Virus record (IMG/VR): IMGVR_UViG_3300009104_001210
Location: 124,001-188,000 of that record
Reading direction: 5' to 3' (one strand)
Length of the DNA stretch: 64,000 nucleotides
Source of the DNA: a virus
In this document: positions 49,524-58,434 of the stretch, piece after piece
Layout of the letters: every line of letters begins with the position of its first letter
Numbering within the stretch: the stretch's first letter is position 1
The notes under the pieces: model-generated
What the model saw: only the letters and a program-made list of their open reading frames with translations
Databases searched by the model: none
Told to the model about the DNA's origin: nothing
Made by a program: the position numbers and the translations under genes

Positions 49524-49987
49524 ATATTAACAGAAAAAGAGATAGACATATAGTAGATTATTTAAATAATCATTTTTATTGTAAATTAGGTATATCAAAA
49601 GTTCATGGTATAGGAGTTTTTGCATTAAGAGATATACCTGCTGGTATTGATCCGTTTGTTTTACCTAAAAAAGATAGGTTGGTTACAGTATATAAAGCAA
49701 GTTTGAAAAATTTAGATGAGAATATTAAAGAATGGTTAGCTGAAAAATTTATAAATGATGATAAAGTTCAAACAATTTTACTTACTGATACTTTACAAAA
49801 ACAGTTTAAATACTATTTTAATCATAATGAAAAACCAAATTTAGAGTGGAATACACCAAAACATCGCCATCCATGTATGCCACCTTGTCCAAAATGTGGC
49901 GGACAAAATTTTATTACATTACAAGATATAAAAAAAGATGAAGAAATTTTTGTTAATTATGCTATTGACACTAATATTTATAATTGA
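49520..49987 (+). CDS. SET-domain protein 2
   Basis: The ATG at 49520 overlaps the upstream TGA; 155 residues. It has KVHGIGVFALRDIPAG (28-42), YYFNHNEKPN at 98-107 in place of NHxCxPN, and DEEIFVNYA (140-148) holding the catalytic Tyr. A small cysteine cluster (CMPPCPKCGG, 119-128) lies inside. It probably methylates lysine on an unknown target. Confidence 0.7.
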   Translation: MNINRKRDRHIVDYLNNHFYCKLGISKVHGIGVFALRDIPAGIDPFVLPKKDRLVTVYKASLKNLDENIKEWLAEKFINDDKVQTILLTDTLQKQFKYYFNHNEKPNLEWNTPKHRHPCMPPCPKCGGQNFITLQDIKKDEEIFVNYAIDTNIYN

Positions 49988-50019
49988 CATATTTATACTT
50001 AGGAATATGGAGTTAATTA

Positions 50020-51354
50020 ATGACATGGATTAATACTAAAACGGTATTCACTTGGAATACTAAGGACAAAAAGTACGAAGAAACTCTTAATGAGGGTTAT
50101 GATTATACTGGTCCTACTGCTGAATGTTTTGGTTGTTTTATAGCAGGAACAGCTGTACCTACCTCAGATGTAACATATGAGTTGATAGAAAATTTAAAAG
50201 TTGGTGATACAGTACTTACAGTTAATACAAATACAAAACCATTCACATTAGAAGAAAATAAAATACTTGAAATAGCTACACCTGTTCATGAGAATATGGT
50301 TGAGATAAAATTTGATGCTAAAATGTTCAAAGATGGTATGCCAACATATAAGTATAGTTTAGATGAAGCAAAACCATCTCCCTCTAAGATAGCAGTTGGT
50401 CCGAAGAAATTTCCAGAGTTCTGGCTTGAAGTTTCAGAACTAGATAAACTTTCTGATGATGAGAAAGAAGCAGAGTTTAATAAATATATTGACGCCACTT
50501 GGAAGGATTTAGTAAATACAAATACATTTGATCACCCATATTTGGTAAAAAATAAAGGTTGGTGTTCATATAAACCAAGTTTAACTAAAGAAACATATAG
50601 TATGGATGTTGGTCAGCTTGAAGTTGGTGATATTTGTTATGTGCTCAATCCTGTAAGGGGAAGAAGTCCTTTTACTGAGGTAAAGATTGTTAGTATTGAA
50701 GAAAAAAATGAAGAAACCCAAACATATAACTTAGCTAGTGTTGAAAATAATCATAATTATTTAGCTAATGGTGTATTAGTTCACAATAAAGAAAGTTTGG
50801 GTGGTGAAGATGTAACTATTTTAAGTAGTTCTGTTGACCACGCTGATGGAGAAGTACATGCTTCTATGTCAATTGATGATAAAGTTTTAGCAGCTAGTAT
50901 TTCAGGTTTACCTGATACAGATGTAGCATCAGAATTTTTATTGTGGGAATATACGGGCAGTGATATTGCTTCTCAAATTACATTAGTTACTGCTTCAGTT
51001 GATTATATTATGTCTTCTTCTCGTAACAATTGGTTAAATATTGATTGTAAAAATGGTAGATCTGATACTTTTAGAATTACACCTGGACACCCATTATTAG
51101 TTAAGAGTGAAAGTTATGGTGAGGGATATGGGCTTCCTGGTTCTACAGGATCAGCAGCACTTACAGGATCTGTTTGGTATTTTGATTATGCAGGAGACAT
51201 TAATACAAATTATAAACTTTTAAGTTCTTCATTGGAAGAGGTAGACATTGAATCAATTACACCATATAGTGCGTCTGAATCGTCTAGCTTTTTTAGATTT
51301 GATATAGAACCACAGGATACATATTTCGTAGATCACATATTAATACATAATTAG
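50020..51354 (+). CDS. Tandem Hint-domain protein
   Basis: The 444-residue protein starts with 35 residues of linker, then FGCFIAGTAVPT with C39 as the putative Hint nucleophile, FDHPYLV (171-176) as the block-B-like His, and NYLANGVLVHNKES with His-Asn at 255-256 followed by Lys. A second, Hint-like half has ITPGHPLLVKS and ends VDHILIHN at the extreme C-terminus. This is like phage and bacterial Hint proteins that cleave or ligate themselves. Both His-Asn ends are present; the second half lacks an obvious first Cys. Confidence 0.75.
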   Translation: MTWINTKTVFTWNTKDKKYEETLNEGYDYTGPTAECFGCFIAGTAVPTSDVTYELIENLKVGDTVLTVNTNTKPFTLEENKILEIATPVHENMVEIKFDAKMFKDGMPTYKYSLDEAKPSPSKIAVGPKKFPEFWLEVSELDKLSDDEKEAEFNKYIDATWKDLVNTNTFDHPYLVKNKGWCSYKPSLTKETYSMDVGQLEVGDICYVLNPVRGRSPFTEVKIVSIEEKNEETQTYNLASVENNHNYLANGVLVHNKESLGGEDVTILSSSVDHADGEVHASMSIDDKVLAASISGLPDTDVASEFLLWEYTGSDIASQITLVTASVDYIMSSSRNNWLNIDCKNGRSDTFRITPGHPLLVKSESYGEGYGLPGSTGSAALTGSVWYFDYAGDINTNYKLLSSSLEEVDIESITPYSASESSSFFRFDIEPQDTYFVDHILIHN

Positions 51355-51361
51355 AGGTTAC

Positions 51362-52276
51362 ATGATATTAACTACTTCTTATACAAGTCCACCTGGATTT
51401 GGTCATAGAATTTTTGTTTGGGAATATCTTTATTTAATTAATCAATATAATGATTTCAAATTTGATTTAGTTTTATCCGATAGTGTTTATGAGGAAACTA
51501 AATATTTAGATTTTCCAAAAACAAAAATAGTGTCGGATGATAGATATACTACTAAGAAATTTAGAGCGAAAAAAATCGTAGCTGAGATATTAGATAAACA
51601 ATTAACTTCACACGACCATATGCTCAAAGATTGGGATTGTTGTTATTACCATAACGAAAATATTTTTATACCTGATATAGATACTCTTAGACCAATTCAA
51701 GAAATTCAAATGAAAGACAAAAAACTATTACAGAAAATAAAAGATACTGTTAAAGATTGTATTGGAATTCATGTGAGACGGGGAGATTTAAAAGATGATG
51801 GTAGTGAGAATTATAAAAAATGGTTAAATAGAGATAATAACAATTGGAGATATGCATACTTAGAAGATAATTATTATCTTACAAGATTAGAAAATCATCC
51901 AAATAAAAAATTCTATTTAAGTTCAGATGCTACATTAGAAGAATTAAAATTTATTACAGATAACTATGATGTTATTATGAGTGATGATATTTTAGGAGAA
52001 AAAAAAGAAAGAATTAAATGGGGATTTAATGACAACTATTATATGCATGGTGGTCCTAAAATAGATTTACATTCAATAGTAGATTTGATGGCACTAACAT
52101 ATTCTAAAAAATTTATTGCAAGTAATTCTATGTGGAGTGAATTTATTTCAAATTATAAACAAGATAGTTGGAATAATACAGATACTATTTATCCAACAAG
52201 ATGTTATAAAGTTGCACCAAGAGAAGGATTATATTATTTGGATTACGGATTTCCGTCATCTATGTTACACTCATGA
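51362..52276 (+). CDS. Fucosyltransferase-like (GT11/NodZ type)
   Basis: The 304-residue protein has IGIHVRRGDLKDD, the HxRRGD motif that binds GDP-fucose in GT11/GT23 enzymes, at 137-142, then FYLSSDATLEEL and DLMALTYSKKFIASNSMWSE, the later family blocks. It lacks a signal or membrane segment. It would add fucose or a related deoxyhexose. Confidence 0.75.
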   Translation: MILTTSYTSPPGFGHRIFVWEYLYLINQYNDFKFDLVLSDSVYEETKYLDFPKTKIVSDDRYTTKKFRAKKIVAEILDKQLTSHDHMLKDWDCCYYHNENIFIPDIDTLRPIQEIQMKDKKLLQKIKDTVKDCIGIHVRRGDLKDDGSENYKKWLNRDNNNWRYAYLEDNYYLTRLENHPNKKFYLSSDATLEELKFITDNYDVIMSDDILGEKKERIKWGFNDNYYMHGGPKIDLHSIVDLMALTYSKKFIASNSMWSEFISNYKQDSWNNTDTIYPTRCYKVAPREGLYYLDYGFPSSMLHS

Positions 52277-53001
52277 GTTTATATAAACATCCAATAAAAT
52301 TCGATCTAGATAAATTATTAAAAGAAAAAGACTATGCTGAATCAGTAGTTACATATGATTCAGGATTTAGAAATCATTGTATATCTTTGTTAGGTAGAAA
52401 AGAAGAAGAAATGGAAGGTTGGAATCTTTATTTAGCAGAAATGAATAGGCATAGAATATGGAAAGATTATAATAGACAAGTGAATGTATTATATGATACA
52501 GAAATCTTACAAGATATTCCTTTTGATAGAAAACATTTACCTTATATGAATAGTGTATTTGATATATTTAATGAAGGAACTGAAGTTTTAGTTGCTAGAT
52601 TAATTCGAAGAGAATCACATTCTTCATACGGCATACATAGAGATTATGGAAAAGGTATGGAAGAACTTGAAGATTCTAAGAAGATGATGTGGAGATTTCA
52701 GATTCCACTTATATCAAATAAAGACTGCTACTTAATTATTTTTAAAGATCATGTAGTTGACAAATGGAAAGAGTTATATGGTGAATATCAATTAGAAGAT
52801 TTTTTAGATAAACCATCTGATGATTTTCAGGTTCATCATTTAGAGGATGGTTATTTATATCACTTTAAAGTTTGGAAGTATGCACACACGGTATGGAATA
52901 TGGGGGAAACAGATAGATATACATTAGTAGTTGATACAATACCAAATGAGTGGATAGAAAATTGGGCAAAGGAAAATTTAAATGAAGTTTTACCTTCATA
53001 A
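52273..53001 (+). CDS. Asp/Asn beta-hydroxylase-like protein
   Basis: The 242-residue protein shows YGIHRDYG (H122, D124), MWRFQIPLISNKDC, HHLEDGYLYHFKVWKYAHTV and GETDRYTLVVD, the H-x-D...H...R layout of AspH-type 2OG-Fe(II) hydroxylases. Substrate unknown; a protein side chain is plausible given the cluster. Confidence 0.65.
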   Translation: MSLYKHPIKFDLDKLLKEKDYAESVVTYDSGFRNHCISLLGRKEEEMEGWNLYLAEMNRHRIWKDYNRQVNVLYDTEILQDIPFDRKHLPYMNSVFDIFNEGTEVLVARLIRRESHSSYGIHRDYGKGMEELEDSKKMMWRFQIPLISNKDCYLIIFKDHVVDKWKELYGEYQLEDFLDKPSDDFQVHHLEDGYLYHFKVWKYAHTVWNMGETDRYTLVVDTIPNEWIENWAKENLNEVLPS

Positions 53002-53950
53002 AGATATTTTATATGAAGATCAAGCGTGGAAAACTGTTAAGTTTTTATTAGATGTAAAAAAAATATCTAATGAGGTTGTAGATATGCACAATATAGAATC
53101 TATAAAGCAATTAAATGTTTCAAGTGATGATATATGTTTTGCTAGATTTGGTCATCATTTTGATGATAAGATAGCAACTAATAAAGCATATGATGTATTA
53201 ACTCAAAAATTTAATAAAATATATCCTTCAAAAGACGCATATTATTATTATGATGATAAATTAAAGCAATATGAATTTATGTTAGAAAATGATATACCTT
53301 GTTTGAAAACATATTATGTAGGTAGTAAAGAAGAGATAGAAAAATTAAATATAAAATTTCCTATAGTTACTAAAAAAACTTGGGGGGCTGGAACTGAACA
53401 AGTTAATAAGTGGGATGATTATGAATCTATTGTTGATAATAAAGATACTCGAAGTTGGACAGGGGGATCTATATTTCCATGTTTAGTTCAAGAATATAAA
53501 GATGTAGATTATGATATTAGAGTTAGAATTTTAAACTCTAAAGTTTTCTTTACTAAAAGAATGCACGAATTTAAAACAAAAAATAAAGATAATTTTCCAT
53601 ATGGTACAAAAGAGATTCTTAAAAAAGATAGAATAAAATATCATTTACCACCATATGAAGTTCCTGTAGCATTACCAATAAATGATTTAGCAGAAGTAGA
53701 AGATATTATACCTATAGTAGAAAAATTACATAAGATTCAAAATGAAAAATTGAATAGTAATTTTGTGGTGTGGGATATTCTTAGAACAAATGAAGGAATA
53801 AAAATTCTTGAATTTAGTCATGTTACAGTATATAAAAGTTTTCCACAAATTTATTATGATATAGAATATAAAGAAGCAAATAAATTAACAATAAAAAATC
53901 GTGAACATTTTTTTTATTTGTATAACGAAATATTAAAAGGATTAATATGA
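52982..53950 (+). CDS. RimK-like ATP-grasp enzyme
   Basis: The 322-residue protein has FPIVTKKTWGAGTEQV (ATP-binding lysine), then PCLVQEYKDVDYDIRVRILN, and ends VVWDILRTNEGIKILEFSH. The VQEY.....DIRV and late acidic motif fit RimK/glutathione-synthetase-type ATP-grasp ligases that add amino acids to proteins or peptides. Its start overlaps the AspH-like gene. Confidence 0.65.
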   Translation: MKFYLHKDILYEDQAWKTVKFLLDVKKISNEVVDMHNIESIKQLNVSSDDICFARFGHHFDDKIATNKAYDVLTQKFNKIYPSKDAYYYYDDKLKQYEFMLENDIPCLKTYYVGSKEEIEKLNIKFPIVTKKTWGAGTEQVNKWDDYESIVDNKDTRSWTGGSIFPCLVQEYKDVDYDIRVRILNSKVFFTKRMHEFKTKNKDNFPYGTKEILKKDRIKYHLPPYEVPVALPINDLAEVEDIIPIVEKLHKIQNEKLNSNFVVWDILRTNEGIKILEFSHVTVYKSFPQIYYDIEYKEANKLTIKNREHFFYLYNEILKGLI

Positions 53951-55512
53951 AGAAAGTTATTATAGTTGGTGGTGGATTTGCAGGTTACTTAACAGCGTTG
54001 TTTTTAAATAAAAAATTTCCTAAATTAAAAATTGATATAATAAAATCATCAGATAAAGAACAAATTTCTGCTGGAGAACAAACAGGCAAAGAACAACTAC
54101 AATTGTTTTTTGAATCATTAGGAATTGAAGAAACTGAATGGTTTAGTAGAACAAAATCTTTTTTAAAAATAGGTAATTCTTTTGTTGGGTGGGGAAACCG
54201 TGAAAATTTTGATCCTCGAGTTGGTGGACCAGATGTAGTTAATCATAGTTTTGTAATGGAAAATAAATTATTACCTTTACTTAGGAATGGTGGTGGTATG
54301 AAATCCGTAAAGGATTCTATGAAATATAATGATAAGTTACATACTGAATTATATCAAAATAGTTTTTTAGAAACACCCATAGATAATACGGATGATTATA
54401 TAGATAGTTTTAAAAAACACTTTAAAAATAGTTTTTTTAATAGAAAGAATAATAGAGCCATAGCTCATATGCATGATTGGTTAGAGATAGGTAAATTTAT
54501 AGAAACTAAGTTTGATGATAATGTTAAAATAATTACTGATCATATAACTGATGTGGTTGTAGATAAAAAAAATAATACTATAGAATATCTTGTTAATAAA
54601 GATAAAGAAAAGATTAAAGCAGATCACTACGTAGATTGTACAGGTATTAGTAGAATTTTGATTTCTAAACTTAGTAAAGTTGTAGATATTAGTGATGAAT
54701 ATCCTGTAAATAGTGCCGTATTTGGTCCAGTAGAATATATAGATAGAACTAAAGAGATGGTGCCAACCTTATATACTACTGCTTTTAAAAATGGTTATTC
54801 ATTTAAAACACCATTACAACATAGGATAGGAACAGGATATGTCTATTCAGATAAGTATATTAGTAAAGATGAAGCAATAGATGAGATAAATGATTATTGG
54901 GATGGTAGATTTAAGTCAGATCAAGTTAATCATTTAAAATGGACTCCATCTTATGTAGTTAAACCTTTTCAGAAAAATTGTAGCGCTGTAGGATTAGCAG
55001 GACAATTTGATTGTCCAATGGAATCTACAGTATTTACTCAGATATCAACTGCTCTTCAACAATTAGGAAATTATTTAAATAGAGATAATAAATTATTATA
55101 CATGAATCGTTCTGATATAAGAGATGAAGATATGTTAAATTATTGTAATACTTGGACTGAATATACTTTTCATAATACAAGACATTTTAAACAAATGATG
55201 TTTTATACTACAAATAGAGATGATAGCGAATTTTGGAAGAATATTAAAACACTTAATTATTCTGATATTTTTTATAAAAAATTAAGTTTCTTTTTAGACA
55301 ATTCATTTGATTATATAATAGAAAATAGAAATAAGTTTCCTGATTATACTCCACCAACAAATTTTAATATTAATGAAGATAGATTTTGGAGAGTATATCA
55401 AAAAGGATTTAAAGGATATTTTGATTATATGGGAATAAGGGGTGTAGGACATAGTATGATATTAGATGTTCATAATTGGTTAATGATTCTTGCGTATAAA
55501 AAATACATTTAA
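53947..55512 (+). CDS. Flavin-dependent tryptophan halogenase-like
   Basis: The 521-residue protein has a FAD site VIIVGGGFAGYLTALFL at 4-20, then SAGEQTGKEQLQLF, where the GEx.. region and lysine of tryptophan halogenases would lie, and FKTPLQHRIGTGYVYSD and VGLAGQFDCPMEST later. The WxWxIP halogenase motif is not evident. It may halogenate or oxidise a Trp-like substrate. In the same cluster are ligases and hydroxylases. Confidence 0.7.
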   Translation: MKKVIIVGGGFAGYLTALFLNKKFPKLKIDIIKSSDKEQISAGEQTGKEQLQLFFESLGIEETEWFSRTKSFLKIGNSFVGWGNRENFDPRVGGPDVVNHSFVMENKLLPLLRNGGGMKSVKDSMKYNDKLHTELYQNSFLETPIDNTDDYIDSFKKHFKNSFFNRKNNRAIAHMHDWLEIGKFIETKFDDNVKIITDHITDVVVDKKNNTIEYLVNKDKEKIKADHYVDCTGISRILISKLSKVVDISDEYPVNSAVFGPVEYIDRTKEMVPTLYTTAFKNGYSFKTPLQHRIGTGYVYSDKYISKDEAIDEINDYWDGRFKSDQVNHLKWTPSYVVKPFQKNCSAVGLAGQFDCPMESTVFTQISTALQQLGNYLNRDNKLLYMNRSDIRDEDMLNYCNTWTEYTFHNTRHFKQMMFYTTNRDDSEFWKNIKTLNYSDIFYKKLSFFLDNSFDYIIENRNKFPDYTPPTNFNINEDRFWRVYQKGFKGYFDYMGIRGVGHSMILDVHNWLMILAYKKYI

Positions 55513-55542
55513 CCTTATCTAATTAGAAGAGTCTAATATAGT

Positions 55543-55686
55543 ATGATAGATACAGAAAAATTTATAAAAAACCTACATAAAGAAATAAAACGTAGAAAAG
55601 AACGTAAACAACGTGTATTCAATACTATTTATTTAGTAGGAGTGTTTATCTTTGATTTTATAATAGACACAGGAGAATGGATATGA
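55543..55686 (+). CDS. Small basic-and-hydrophobic protein (47 aa)
   Basis: Its N-terminal half is very basic (KEIKRRKERKQRV), its C-terminal half hydrophobic (YLVGVFIFDFII). The AGGAG at 55671 near its end is the ribosome-binding site for the next gene. ATGA overlap. Confidence 0.45.
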   Translation: MIDTEKFIKNLHKEIKRRKERKQRVFNTIYLVGVFIFDFIIDTGEWI

Positions 55687-56018
55687 AAAAATATTTATTA
55701 ATGTTTGCTTTTATTTTACCATTAATGGCTCAAGAAGTTGAAGTTAAAGAAACAGATGGTAAGACAGAAGTTACCGTTAAGAAACAACACGATAAGAAAA
55801 AATGGGATCGTGGCAGTATGAAGCGCGGTATGGACAGACGTGATAAACGAATGATGATGGCTAAACGAAAAAAGATGCAAAGGAAGAGATTCTGGCGCTC
55901 AGCAGTTCGTGTAGTTGTTATTGGTGGAGTAGCTTATTATGTTGGATATACTCAAGGCCAAAAGCATGAACATAAACGTGGTTGGAATAAAAAACCATAT
56001 ATGGGTGATAGAAAATAA
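55683..56018 (+). CDS. Basic exported or membrane protein
   Basis: The ATG at 55683 is better spaced from AGGAG than the ATG at 55677. The product has 111 residues: a signal peptide (MKKYLLMFAFILPLMA-Q) followed by a Lys/Arg/Met-rich segment (KRGMDRRDKRMMMAKRKKMQ) and a short hydrophobic helix (VVVIGGVAYYVGY). Periplasmic or membrane-bound; function unknown. Confidence 0.6.
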   Translation: MKKYLLMFAFILPLMAQEVEVKETDGKTEVTVKKQHDKKKWDRGSMKRGMDRRDKRMMMAKRKKMQRKRFWRSAVRVVVIGGVAYYVGYTQGQKHEHKRGWNKKPYMGDRK

Positions 56019-56602
56019 TGAAACTTAAAAAAATATTAATGAGTTGTGTATTACTTTTTGGGAGCTTGTCTCTATCGGGATGTTATACGCAACTCTCTAT
56101 GTTTTATCCTGAACCAGAAATCGAAAATGATGATAGTGAACAGTTCTACGAAACTTATTCAAGAGCAGTTCCAAGACCTCTTAACGTAGGTATTTACGCA
56201 CAAGACGGAGCAGGAACACCATTGAGTTTAGCTTATAGTTCAATGTATAATAGATTTCAACCATACTATGGATTTGGTTATGGTTATGGTAGAAGTGGTT
56301 ACTATAATAGTTACGGAACTTATTATGGATATGATTCATATCTAATAGGTGGATATACAATGTATGTTCCAGTTAATACAGGTGAAAGAAAACCAAGAAC
56401 ATTTTCTACAAGTAGAGATAGTGATGGTTCACCTGGAACAAATTTAAATGTTACAAGAACAAGAAGTTCCAACACTTCACAATCAAGTAATAGTGGTTAT
56501 AGTAATAGTTCGAATGTATCAAGTACAAGAAGTTCTTCAGGGCGCTCGTCAAGTTCTTCCTCAAGTTCTAATTCAGGAAGAAGAGTAACCAAGAGGAATT
56601 AA
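56018..56602 (+). CDS. Lipoprotein with Tyr/Gly- and Ser-rich tail
   Basis: The 194-residue product has a signal with lipobox LSGC-Y near residue 22, a Tyr/Gly-rich segment (YGFGYGYGRSGYYNS), and a Ser-rich C-terminal tail (SGRSSSSSSSSNSGRR). It should be lipidated; low-complexity tails are often flexible or adhesive. It starts in a TAATG overlap. Confidence 0.65.
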   Translation: MKLKKILMSCVLLFGSLSLSGCYTQLSMFYPEPEIENDDSEQFYETYSRAVPRPLNVGIYAQDGAGTPLSLAYSSMYNRFQPYYGFGYGYGRSGYYNSYGTYYGYDSYLIGGYTMYVPVNTGERKPRTFSTSRDSDGSPGTNLNVTRTRSSNTSQSSNSGYSNSSNVSSTRSSSGRSSSSSSSSNSGRRVTKRN

Positions 56603-56603
56603 T

Positions 56604-56894
56604 ATGATATTAGAATTATTATTTAGCTTTGTACTCTTTATTACTGGTGGACATTTAATAGATACTAAATTTAAAGTACATCATTATAGTGATGAGGATT
56701 ATAAGGAAATTTTCTTTCTACAAGCTAAAAAGGAAATTTCTAAGGAATGTATAAAACACTCTGTAGTGGAAACTATTACTTATAAAAATAGTTATCGTGA
56801 AGGTAAGCAACAGAGGGATTATACAATATCTAATCCATATCCAATACAAGATACACCACAACAAGATACTTTTAATAGTCAAAGGAGAAATTAG
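56604..56894 (+). CDS. Small membrane-anchored protein
   Basis: The product has 96 residues: an N-terminal hydrophobic segment (LELLFSFVLFITGGHLI), then a polar, Gln/Asn-rich C-terminal region. No family recognised. The ribosome-binding site of the next gene overlaps its end. Confidence 0.5.
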   Translation: MILELLFSFVLFITGGHLIDTKFKVHHYSDEDYKEIFFLQAKKEISKECIKHSVVETITYKNSYREGKQQRDYTISNPYPIQDTPQQDTFNSQRRN

Positions 56895-56896
56895 TT

Positions 56897-57148
56897 ATGA
56901 GTAGTTTAGCAAAAATAATTGGAGCTATTTTAGCTGCATTAGGGTTAAGTTCTTTAGTATCAGGAAAGAAAAAAGCTGCAGTTAAGAAGATAGATGCCAA
57001 GAAAAAAGTTGTAAAGAAAAAAGTTAAAAAAATTGATAAGGAACTAAAACAGGTTAAGAAAGCACAAACAAAAGCTAAAAAACCTACTAAGAGAAAAAAA
57101 GTAAAAGACTCTGATAAGTTTCTGAAAGATTTTGCAAAGAAAAAATGA
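56897..57148 (+). CDS. Small membrane protein with long lysine-rich tail
   Basis: The product has 83 residues: a short hydrophobic helix (LAKIIGAILAALGLSSLV) and a 55-residue tail almost half lysine (e.g. KKKVVKKKVKKIDKELK). Such layout occurs in phage membrane effectors and in nucleic-acid condensers. ATGA overlap with the next gene. Confidence 0.55.
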   Translation: MSSLAKIIGAILAALGLSSLVSGKKKAAVKKIDAKKKVVKKKVKKIDKELKQVKKAQTKAKKPTKRKKVKDSDKFLKDFAKKK

Positions 57149-57513
57149 AGAAAACAAAAATGATTAGTTGGGTTGTTGGTTTCATGTTATTTTGTGGATG
57201 GGCCGATTTAGTATGGGGTCAAACAACTTTAACTAAAGAACAAGCAGACAATCTTGCAAATAATATACAAGAGTTACAAATCAAAGCGGATTCTCTATCT
57301 ACTTCAGATAGCTTAAAGACTATTGAAATAGATTTACTTAATGAGAAAATTGATTCGTTAGAAGAAGATTTAACTCTTACAGAAAAGAAAGCTAAGTTAG
57401 TTAAGCCAAGTTGGTATGAGAATAAGTGGTTATATTTCGGATATGGTTCAGTACTAACATATGCAGTACTTACACTTGTTGAACAAGCTGGTCACGCTAT
57501 AAATATTTTTTAA
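57145..57513 (+). CDS. Exported coiled-coil protein with C-terminal membrane segment
   Basis: The 122-residue product has a signal or anchor (MISWVVGFMLFCGWADL), then Gln/Asp/Ser-rich heptads (LNEKIDSLEEDLTLTEKK) and a C-terminal hydrophobic helix (LYFGYGSVLTYAVLTLV). Its end overlaps the only minus-strand gene by 17 bases in a tail-to-tail arrangement. Confidence 0.6.
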   Translation: MKKTKMISWVVGFMLFCGWADLVWGQTTLTKEQADNLANNIQELQIKADSLSTSDSLKTIEIDLLNEKIDSLEEDLTLTEKKAKLVKPSWYENKWLYFGYGSVLTYAVLTLVEQAGHAINIF

Positions 57514-57721
57514 ATATTTCTTTCCCTTTAATATAATATTTTTCATATACACTTAAAATCTTTTCAGGAAGATTGTGTTTTAAGCAAGCATATAAAGTTA
57601 AAACAACAATTAACTTTTTTATATGAGGATTTGGTGGCAAAGACATTTCTACTGCCATAATTATACAGATTAGGATCATCAATGTCCAACGTATTTGCTC
57701 TTTTAGTATGTGAAAATTCAA
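57497..57721 (-). CDS. Minus-strand small membrane protein
   Basis: This is the only gene I place on the minus strand. It begins at a TTG (minus-strand position 57721) preceded by AAAAGGA and yields 74 residues: a hydrophobic segment (WTLMILICIIMAVEMSL), PPNPHIKKLIVVLTLYACL and a basic tail. An open frame continues upstream to 57826 but without a ribosome site. It fills what would otherwise be a 200-base gap. Convergent with the gene at 57145. Confidence 0.55.
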   Translation of the reverse strand: MNFHILKEQIRWTLMILICIIMAVEMSLPPNPHIKKLIVVLTLYACLKHNLPEKILSVYEKYYIKGKEIFKKYL

Positions 57722-58335
57722 TTTTTTTCCTTTTTTTTTAAATAAAATGTATTTTAGACTTTTATGTTTATATATATACATATAAAGTTTTTTGAAAATT
57801 TGAAATGGGAACGCATCAGCAGGCATGTTGATGTGGGGTTGACTGAATAACAGGTTGTGTTAAAGGCTTGTAATGTATCCTAATCCCTCTTGTGGTAGAG
57901 GAGTATTCACCTAAATGTTGGTAATACTGAAAGACATTTCGTGCGGGAGTTTGAGTCAATATAATTAGAAAAAGAAGCCTACTTTTTCACTTCATTGGGA
58001 GTACCCGAAAGGAAATCTCCCTGTAAACTGACCGAATAAACTTTTCTTTGAGAGTTAAGGTAGTTGTTTAGAAGTTGTATTCGCCTCAACGGTGTTAATA
58101 GCATTGAGAGAGAATCGAAGTAACTTTCGGAAATAACGTGTGAAGCTATAAAATCAGAGTGATTCAATGCGAAATGGCATTTTCGCACCCCCAAAATTTC
58201 AAAACTTTTTTACGAGGAAGCCTCTTTATTCTCACTTTTATTATTTTAAATTATACTATCGAATATATGCTTCCTCAAACTTTTAATATGAGGCTCGAAA
58301 ATTTTTAGTTTCCACTTGAAATAAACAACTTAAAA

Positions 58336-58356
58336 ATGAGGGCCTCATATTTTTTA
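58336..58356 (+). terminator. Terminator-like hairpin upstream of hsp20
   Basis: ATGAGG (58336-58341) and CCTCAT (58343-58348) form a short stem flanked by A's and T's, followed by ATTTTTT. Confidence 0.5.
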
Positions 58357-58407
58357 AAAAAAAATGTATTTTTATGAAAAAACATTATATTTATAAGTAA
58401 TAAAGGT

Positions 58408-58434
58408 TTGATATCGCTCAATTGAGGATATCAA
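58408..58434 (+). promoter_or_regulatory. Inverted repeat in hsp20 leader
   Basis: TTGATATC (58408-58415) and GATATCAA (58427-58434) flank the palindrome CTCAATTGAG (58417-58426). The near-perfect 27-base dyad lies 37 bases before the hsp20 start. It could be a repressor operator or an RNA hairpin. It is not the CIRCE sequence. Confidence 0.65.

Noticed and set aside
58408-58434. CIRCE heat-shock operator
   Set aside because: The arms and spacer do not match TTAGCACTC-N9-GAGTGCTAA.
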